From NCBI GenBank assembly GCA_030550275.1, contig JAUQPR010000002.1:171898-235897 (forward strand): 64,000 nt of DNA. Reading direction: 5' to 3'. Origin of the DNA: Bacteroidota bacterium. Its GTDB lineage: Bacteria > Bacteroidota > Ignavibacteria > Kapaibacteriales > HRBIN21. The stretch's first letter is position 1; each line of letters begins with the position of its first letter. Below are positions 58,656-64,000 of this stretch, in pieces. The notes below the pieces were generated by a model. It worked only from the letters and a program-made list of their open reading frames with translations. It ran no database searches and had not been told where the DNA came from. The position numbers and the translations under genes are program-made.

Positions 58656-61622
58656 TCACCGCACCAGCACCACCGGTTGCGTCAACAGCTCTCCCGCCAG
58701 GCGAACGTTCAGCCAATACAGCCCTGCAGGCAGTGCCGGAAGCCGTATCCAGAGCCGATACACCCCAGCACCGTAGCTGCCTCGGTGCAGCGTCGCCACT
58801 GTACGTCCAAGGGCATCGGAGAGTACTACCTCAACACTCTGCGCCGATGCCAGCCCCAGAACAGTCGCTGCTTCGTGCTCAACCGGTTGTGGCGTGACCT
58901 GTTGCAGGAAGTTCCGCTCGGGTGCACCTCCGCGCAGCTCCACCTCACAGCTTGCCTTCCCGCGGAGCGGCTCCTGCTGAAGCTCTCCGCGCACGAGCAG
59001 CTCCAGCTCCTGGCAGCCGAACCCCAGCACCAACGTATCGTACCAGACCTCCGGTGCTCTTGCAGGTGCGGCAAAGCACAGCAGGAGCTCGCGAAGCTCC
59101 TTTGGTGGCACCAGCAGCGGCAACTGCGCCATCGGCACCGAGAACGCCAGCGACTGCCGCAGCCACACCCGGCGCAGTTCAATCAGGAAGTGCCCCACGT
59201 TGCGCACCTGCACCAGCGTACACGTCAGCGCATCCGAAGTCACCGGACCCATACGCAGCTCCCCTTCGGCGGGCTCCACAATCCGCAGCGTAAAGCCCGG
59301 GATCGTATCCCGCACCAGGCGTTCGTTGCCCACTCCGTCGCGCAGCCGCAGCGCATACCAGGCATCCTCAAACGGGTCGAGCACCGTTGCCCACAGCCGC
59401 ACCAGTTGCGGTGTGCTCTGCTCCACTTCAACGCGGCAGTTGACCGCCTCCTGCACAACAACCTCCGCAACGCCGGAGTTGGGCACGCCTTCGTCGCTCA
59501 CCAGCAGCAGTGCTCGGATGCCACAGGAGTCCAACTGGCGCGCCACGCGAGGCGGCAGCTCATCTCTGCCCACACGCAGCAGAACAGATGCCGCCGTATC
59601 GACAAGGCAGCTATCCTCCAGCACAATCGCTGCGCGGAACTCCCCGCTCCGCTCCGCCTGTACACACAGCCGCACCAGCGTGCGCTGCCCCGGCTCCAGC
59701 ACCGAATCCTCCAGCGTCAGCTCCGATGGCAGCCCCATCCCCACAAGCCGGAGCCCCTGGATCCGCCGGACAAAGCGTCCGGTGTTGCTCAAGACGAATT
59801 CCCAGCAGTGCTGCTGCCCATCCTCGACCAGCTCCGTATCAATGCGGGCAGGGCTGAACGCGAGCGTGAAGCCGGGAATATCGAAGCTCCACGTGCGCTC
59901 GTAGCCAACGGAGTCCACCGCACGGAGCGTAAAGCTGCCATCCTGGTACACGTCCACCAGGCGCGCTCGGAAGCGCACCGAATCCGCCGGTGCCGGCAGT
60001 GGGTCGAAGGCAACTTCGACGTTCTCCGGCTGCACGATCTCAACGCGCAGGAGGCGACTGTCGCTGGCAGCGGTATCGTACACCACCCCACGCACGCCAA
60101 AGCATTCGGCTGCGGCAACAACCGTTGGCGGGTGAATATCCAGCGGGCGAAAGCTCGCCCCTCCGACGTAGCCGTACGAATCCGCACTCCCGTAGCCATA
60201 GACGTAGAGCCCAATGGGCGCAAGCGAACCATCGGCGTACCGACCCCAGACCTCATGCACCCCGTCGCTGAGGCTGAGCCAGACGTAGGAGTACCCCGAG
60301 CCCCCAATGGGCACGTACAGCGTCGGTGGCACCTGCGCTCCATCAAGCCACACCGTTGCGCCGTTCGGCAGCACCACTGTTGCGTACTGCTCTTGGAAGA
60401 TCGGCTCGATCTGCCCGAAGTTTCCCCTGCGGTAGTGCTGGGCGGCAACGAAGCGGTAGAAGGGCATGAACTGCTGCACCGGCGGGATGAGCAGCATGAA
60501 TGGGTCCCCAATGCTCTCGGTGAGGTTGCTCTCGTTGACCGTCCGGTGGAACTGCGCTACCAGAATCGGTCCGGTGGCGCGGATTGCCAGAGGCTGGTCC
60601 AGCATCCTGCCCTCGTAGAACTGCCCGCGGCTGAGCGATGCAACGGGCTGCTCGTTGATGTAGACCACTGTAGAATCCAGCGCTGCCAGGATCCGGAAGA
60701 CATGCTGCCCACGATTGCTGGGTCGGTCCCCTGTGCTTGGGAGCGGGAAGGGCGCCAGGAGCGCTGAGCGCCCCCACGCCGTCACCGGCGGAAGCTGCTC
60801 CAGAAGAATATCGCGCGAGGTAAGCTCTGGAACCTGCACCGGCACCTTCGCCCGCTGGTGCCCGGCAAAGAGTGCGATGGGCTTGCTCGAAAGCACCTCG
60901 GTCCCGGTCAGGTCCGGACGGAGCTGCTGCGGCGTAATCCGTGCTTGCACAAGGTAGACCTCCCCACGCTGCAGCCAGATACGCTGCTCGTTGAGCCCAT
61001 TGCGGTAGGTCGGCGCTGCAGGACGAATCCTCACCTCTGTGGAATCCTCCACCGCGACGATCGCAAACTGCGACGGCGTACTCTGTCCTCCGATGGTGGC
61101 TCCCGCGACGCTCCCATCGCTGGGGTAGGACAGCACCAGGTACTCCTGCCCGAGCACATCCACCGGGAGCACCAGCATTGCATCGCTTGTGTAGAGCGCC
61201 TTTTGCAGAGCGTAGACGGTGACCTCGCTCCCCTCGGTCACGACGATGTGGACGGATTTGCGTACTGGATGCTCCCCCTCTCCACCCTCCTCTGCGCCGG
61301 CGATCAGGAGCCGTCCGCTATCGTTGTAGCCCATGAGCTCCAGCGGATACCACGAGAAGGCAACCGTGGCAGGCTGGCGCGGGTCGACGATCTGGAAGTC
61401 CAGTCGATTCGGCTGCGAGCTTCCGGTCCACCACTCCAGGTACCCGCGCGTGGGGGCTTCGGCGATGATGAAGAGGTAGAGCGAGTCGCTGAGCGAATCC
61501 GCCGAACGGCGCTGGTTGTGGTAGTTCGGCAGGAAGGTGAGCCAGAACTCCCGTCCACGGCTATCGAGGATCTGTGCCCACAGTGGCTCGCACAGCAACA
61601 GGAGAAGCAGCAGCCGCTTCAT
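58656..61622 (-). CDS. Secreted T9SS protein with IgGFc-binding-type N-terminal domain
   Basis: A 988-residue exported protein. After the signal peptide (MKRLLLLLLLCEPLWA) the sequence GREFWLTFLPNYHNQ opens an IgGFc-binding-protein-like domain spanning about 20-500 (including ILAALDSTVVYINE and MLLIPPVQQFMPFYRF). Beta-rich repeats fill about 510-900. The C-terminal about 75 residues are a T9SS sorting domain (VEVVLSDALGRTVATLHRG, GVYRLWIRL, AGLYWLNVRL) ending in basic VVLVR. It should be cell-surface attached or released. The ATG overlaps the stop of the phosphatase lipoprotein gene as ATGA. Confidence 0.85.
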   Translation of the reverse strand: MKRLLLLLLLCEPLWAQILDSRGREFWLTFLPNYHNQRRSADSLSDSLYLFIIAEAPTRGYLEWWTGSSQPNRLDFQIVDPRQPATVAFSWYPLELMGYNDSGRLLIAGAEEGGEGEHPVRKSVHIVVTEGSEVTVYALQKALYTSDAMLVLPVDVLGQEYLVLSYPSDGSVAGATIGGQSTPSQFAIVAVEDSTEVRIRPAAPTYRNGLNEQRIWLQRGEVYLVQARITPQQLRPDLTGTEVLSSKPIALFAGHQRAKVPVQVPELTSRDILLEQLPPVTAWGRSALLAPFPLPSTGDRPSNRGQHVFRILAALDSTVVYINEQPVASLSRGQFYEGRMLDQPLAIRATGPILVAQFHRTVNESNLTESIGDPFMLLIPPVQQFMPFYRFVAAQHYRRGNFGQIEPIFQEQYATVVLPNGATVWLDGAQVPPTLYVPIGGSGYSYVWLSLSDGVHEVWGRYADGSLAPIGLYVYGYGSADSYGYVGGASFRPLDIHPPTVVAAAECFGVRGVVYDTAASDSRLLRVEIVQPENVEVAFDPLPAPADSVRFRARLVDVYQDGSFTLRAVDSVGYERTWSFDIPGFTLAFSPARIDTELVEDGQQHCWEFVLSNTGRFVRRIQGLRLVGMGLPSELTLEDSVLEPGQRTLVRLCVQAERSGEFRAAIVLEDSCLVDTAASVLLRVGRDELPPRVARQLDSCGIRALLLVSDEGVPNSGVAEVVVQEAVNCRVEVEQSTPQLVRLWATVLDPFEDAWYALRLRDGVGNERLVRDTIPGFTLRIVEPAEGELRMGPVTSDALTCTLVQVRNVGHFLIELRRVWLRQSLAFSVPMAQLPLLVPPKELRELLLCFAAPARAPEVWYDTLVLGFGCQELELLVRGELQQEPLRGKASCEVELRGGAPERNFLQQVTPQPVEHEAATVLGLASAQSVEVVLSDALGRTVATLHRGSYGAGVYRLWIRLPALPAGLYWLNVRLAGELLTQPVVLVR

Positions 61623-62584
61623 TGCAGCTCCCTGCGTTGGGGAACGTCGAGGCGATAGCGGACACGTCCGGCGCTGTCAATAACCCACAGGCTCAGCCGC
61701 TGTTTCCGCAGTTGGGCATAGACAAAGCCTGGCTCCGCAGCCGCAACGATGGAGGCAGCCGAGTACCCGGTCGGACGGGCACTGCTGCCCGCTCCGGAGA
61801 CGACGCAGTAGAAGCCGTCCTCGGGATGCTTGAGGAGCTGCAGATCGTGCTCATGCCCACAGAAGTAGACTGCGACCCCATAGCGCTCGAAGATGGGCTT
61901 GAGGAGCCGCAGCAGCGTCGCATTCTCCCCATATAGCCCCGCAGAACGCAAGGGGTGGTGCCCGAAAACGAACTTCCACTGCGCTGAAGAGCGGCGGAGC
62001 TGCTCCTCCAGCCATCTGAGCTGGCGAGCCCGCTGCTGCGGATTGCCGTTGAGCAACTGCTGCGTATCCAGGGCAACGAATGCTGCCAGCGTTCCATCGG
62101 GCAGGGGTTTCTCCACGACGTAGTAGCGTGCGGGCATGCGCCAGAGCGGATTGCGGCGGCTATAGGCGATCTGCGCATCGGGATCGCCGCGGTAATCGTG
62201 GTTTCCCAGCACCGGATACCACGGCACCTGCAAAAGGGAATCGGCGTAGATGCGTGCGAACTTGCTCTCCCACTGCGGGTCCTGTGCCGAGCGCACCCCC
62301 GCTGGGTAGATGTTGTCCCCAACACTCAGGATGAAGTGCACAGGCGTCCTGCGGGCAAGCGCGCTCATTGCTGCTGCCACCCGGCGCTGCACCACACCGC
62401 CCGTTCCCCAATCCCCCAACACGATCCAGCACAGTGCAGAATCCACCTGCTCAGGGGCGTGCGGCTCGTCCTGTGGCGCAAAGCTCCGCGCGTACGCAGC
62501 ACCCGGCGGCAGCACAATTGCCCCCTGCTCCAGCCACGAGCATCCCGCGATGAGCAAGCCCAACAGGAGAACTCCGTGCTGCAT
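61619..62584 (-). CDS. Lipoprotein metallophosphoesterase (purple acid phosphatase-like)
   Basis: A 321-residue predicted lipoprotein: signal MQHGVLLLGLLIAGC with LIAGC lipobox. The calcineurin-like motifs are complete and in order: GDWGTGG, SVGDNIYPAG, LGNHDYRG, GHHPLRS and GHEHDLQ, the pattern of tartrate-resistant acid phosphatases. It should hydrolyse phosphate esters at the cell surface. Coupled to the T9SS gene downstream by an ATGA overlap. Confidence 0.88.
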   Translation of the reverse strand: MQHGVLLLGLLIAGCSWLEQGAIVLPPGAAYARSFAPQDEPHAPEQVDSALCWIVLGDWGTGGVVQRRVAAAMSALARRTPVHFILSVGDNIYPAGVRSAQDPQWESKFARIYADSLLQVPWYPVLGNHDYRGDPDAQIAYSRRNPLWRMPARYYVVEKPLPDGTLAAFVALDTQQLLNGNPQQRARQLRWLEEQLRRSSAQWKFVFGHHPLRSAGLYGENATLLRLLKPIFERYGVAVYFCGHEHDLQLLKHPEDGFYCVVSGAGSSARPTGYSAASIVAAAEPGFVYAQLRKQRLSLWVIDSAGRVRYRLDVPQRRELQ

Positions 62585-62638
62585 TCGTCTATAGCCACGC
62601 CGGTCCTTTGGGAAATTACGGCATTGCCTGTGTTCTCT

Positions 62639-63220
62639 ATGCGCAAGCGGAGCTACGAAGAGCTTTGCCAACAGCGGCTCACCCCGCAGGAGCTGCGCCA
62701 TGCTCCGCGCCATCCGCTCATCATCGTTTTGGACAACGTGCGCAGCCTCTACAACGTAGGCTCCATCTTCCGCACCGCCGATGCCGTCCGGGCGCAGGAG
62801 CTCATCCTGTGCGGCTTCACGCCGACCCCGCCGCGGGAGGAGATTGCCAAAACCGCACTCGGCGCAACGGAGACCGTCCCGTGGCGCTTCATCCGCTCAG
62901 CTGCGGAAGCCGTCGGAGAGCTCCGCGCTCGCGGTGTTCGAGTCTTCGCCGTGGAGCTTGCCACCGAGAGCCGTCCCTACGATAGCCTCCAGCCCGAGGA
63001 GTTCCCCGCAGCGTTCGTCTTCGGGAACGAGCTCGTGGGCATACAGCCGGAGGTGCTGGCGCTCTGCGATGCGGCGCTGGAGATCCCCATGTACGGCGCC
63101 AAGCACTCGCTCAATGTCGCCGTGGCTGCCGGGATTGTGTTGTTTGAAGCTGTCAAAGTCTGGCGTCGTGCTCACCATTTGGTTGCCCACAATGGAGATT
63201 CGCATCGCCGCCCCCGCTGA
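62639..63220 (+). CDS. TrmH/SpoU-family RNA 2'-O-methyltransferase
   Basis: SPOUT-fold methyltransferase of 193 residues for tRNA or rRNA ribose. The three motifs are DNVRSLYNVGSIFRTADA, FVFGNELVGI and EIPMYGAKHSLNVAVAAGIV, the last forming the SAM knot. Which RNA is modified is unclear. ATG at 62639; the frame is open far upstream but overlaps the phosphatase gene on the other strand. Overlaps mqnA by 29 bases. Confidence 0.9.
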   Translation: MRKRSYEELCQQRLTPQELRHAPRHPLIIVLDNVRSLYNVGSIFRTADAVRAQELILCGFTPTPPREEIAKTALGATETVPWRFIRSAAEAVGELRARGVRVFAVELATESRPYDSLQPEEFPAAFVFGNELVGIQPEVLALCDAALEIPMYGAKHSLNVAVAAGIVLFEAVKVWRRAHHLVAHNGDSHRRPR

Positions 63221-63947
63221 CCCGCTCTACGCCCCACTCCTTGCCGGGAGGGCAACGCTGCCGCACCGTCTGCTCCGGGTGAGCGAGGCGGATTGCGCCC
63301 AGCTCCTCTCTGCCAATCGGGTCGAGGTCGCGCTGCTCTCCCCGCTGAGCTACGGGGAAGCCGTTGGCAAAGCCGAGTACCTCATCCTTCCCGGACCGGC
63401 GCTGGCACTGGAGGGGTATACCGAACGCGTGCGCCTCTACTTCCGCCCGGGCTTACGCACAATTGCCCGCTGCATCGTGCCCTCACTCACGAGCTTCCCG
63501 ACGTTGGCAACCCGACTTCTGCTGCTGGAGCAGTTCGATCTGGAGCCCACCTACGTTGCCGCAACGGGAGATCCGGAGGAGCTGCTCCGCCACGCCGATG
63601 CTGTGCTGAGCTGGGATACGCCCGCTCCCAACCTTACGGCACTGGACATTGGCGAGGAGTGGTACAACGCCTTCGGAGTGCCTCTGCTGCTGGGGTTTTG
63701 GGTATGCCGCCAGGAGGAGCTCCCCGCCGAGCTCCCCACGCTGCTTGCCCAACTTGCTGCCGATGGGCTGCCCGAACGCGAACCAATCGTCGAAGCCGCT
63801 GAGTCCCCCTCCATTCCTCCACGGCAGGGCGTGATTCACTGGCGTTGGAGCGATTCACTCGCCGACGCACTCCGGCAAACCTTGCAACTGCTGTACTACC
63901 ACGGCATCGTGCCGCACATCGCCGAGGTCAATCTCTGGCAGCAGTAA
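63192..63947 (+). CDS. mqnA: Menaquinone biosynthesis protein MqnA (chorismate dehydratase-like)
   Basis: First enzyme of the futalosine route to menaquinone, removing water from chorismate. The 251-residue periplasmic-binding-like fold shows VEVALLSPLSYGEAV, a long stretch of conserved small residues around TSFPTLATRLLL, and LDIGEEWYNAFGVPLLLGFWV, typical of MqnA/MqnD. MqnA fits better than MqnD by length and the GEEW motif. It indicates menaquinone as respiratory quinone. ATG at 63192, inside the trmH gene. Confidence 0.85.
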   Translation: MEIRIAAPADPLYAPLLAGRATLPHRLLRVSEADCAQLLSANRVEVALLSPLSYGEAVGKAEYLILPGPALALEGYTERVRLYFRPGLRTIARCIVPSLTSFPTLATRLLLLEQFDLEPTYVAATGDPEELLRHADAVLSWDTPAPNLTALDIGEEWYNAFGVPLLLGFWVCRQEELPAELPTLLAQLAADGLPEREPIVEAAESPSIPPRQGVIHWRWSDSLADALRQTLQLLYYHGIVPHIAEVNLWQQ

Positions 63948-63961
63948 TCGCGAATTTTCCG

Positions 63962-63969
63962 TAAATTTG
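63962..63969 (+). promoter_or_regulatory. Promoter -7 element (TAAATTTG) of the gene cut by the window end
   Basis: Exact TAnnTTTG, only eight bases before the ATG at 63978. If transcription starts the usual few bases after the element, the mRNA would be leaderless or nearly so. Confidence 0.6.
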
Positions 63970-63977
63970 TGGAGCAC

Positions 63978-64000
63978 ATGTCCCCTTTCCCCAAGGGAGC
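63978..64000 (+). CDS. First codons of an unidentified gene (3' truncated by window edge)
   Basis: The ATG at 63978 is followed by seven codons (M-S-P-F-P-K-G) before the window ends. It sits eight bases downstream of a promoter element with no room for a ribosome-binding site. Nothing can be said about function. Confidence 0.35.

Noticed and set aside
58677..60767. 696-codon plus-strand open frame
   Set aside because: Antisense shadow of the T9SS protein gene; Arg/His/Gln-rich low-information sequence without start signals.

Overview
The window comes from a GC-rich bacterium (one hand-counted coding line at 46081 is 41/60 G+C) that I place in the Bacteroidota/Chlorobi/Ignavibacteria-Kapabacteria part of the tree; I do not name a genus. 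Four sequence observations support this. Many transcription units are preceded by TAnnTTTG, the -7 element of the Bacteroidota primary sigma factor. A 988-residue secreted protein ends in a type IX secretion (T9SS) sorting domain. Tgt lacks the usual zinc cysteines. MqnA points to menaquinone made by the futalosine route. A caa3/aa3-type oxidase and a phenylacetyl-CoA epoxidase point to aerobic life, and an inositol-phosphate operon would fit a thermophile but does not prove it.

Layout. 1-4250: tgt (cut by the window edge), yajC, ribBA, greA, then an ECF sigma / anti-sigma / periplasmic LTXXQ-protein operon. 4250-4570: spaced direct repeats, a candidate small RNA ending in a strong terminator, and tRNA-Glu. 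4583-7214: a nucleotide-sugar epimerase and a GT-C glycosyltransferase. 7203-15363 (minus strand): phoH-cdaA-pcm-miaA, a LysM protein and a lipoprotein, and the operon yjbQ / CDP-alcohol phosphotransferase / inositol-phosphate synthase / nucleotidyltransferase. 15549-26000: acyl-CoA synthetase, adenine deaminase, fatty-acid hydroxylase, flavin reductase, pckA, a fused 2-oxoacid dehydrogenase E1 and waaA. 26048-31363: a membrane protein, a NAGPA-type phosphodiester glycosidase and a C39-peptidase ABC exporter with its HlyD adaptor. 31437-36075: cytochrome c oxidase operon.

36076-41449 is the irregular part. A gene-poor stretch holds a 23-bp tandem repeat and a small ORF with a perfect Shine-Dalgarno. 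It leads into a decayed T9SS cargo gene that runs in frame, across an abrupt drop in G+C, into an FkbM methyltransferase. Behind it lies a translationally coupled three-gene operon (37755-41101) of envelope proteins I cannot assign. The first is an eight-helix membrane protein built from two copies offset by exactly 247 residues. This AT-rich island is the best candidate in the window for an undescribed system.

41450-64000: MFS transporter and MacB-type permease, secG, glycan genes (a double GT2/TPR protein, a DUF354 protein, an alpha/alpha-toroid-like protein), tRNA-Ser, an OsmC protein, smpB, tyrS, a lipoate ligase, paaABCD, a divergent Fur-family regulator and TonB-dependent receptor, a secreted IgGFc-binding-domain protein coupled to a phosphatase lipoprotein, a TrmH methyltransferase, mqnA, and the first codons of one more gene.

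The genome is very compact. Convergent neighbours overlap or lie within 16 bp of each other, start and stop codons often overlap, and three promoters borrow the stop codon of the upstream gene.
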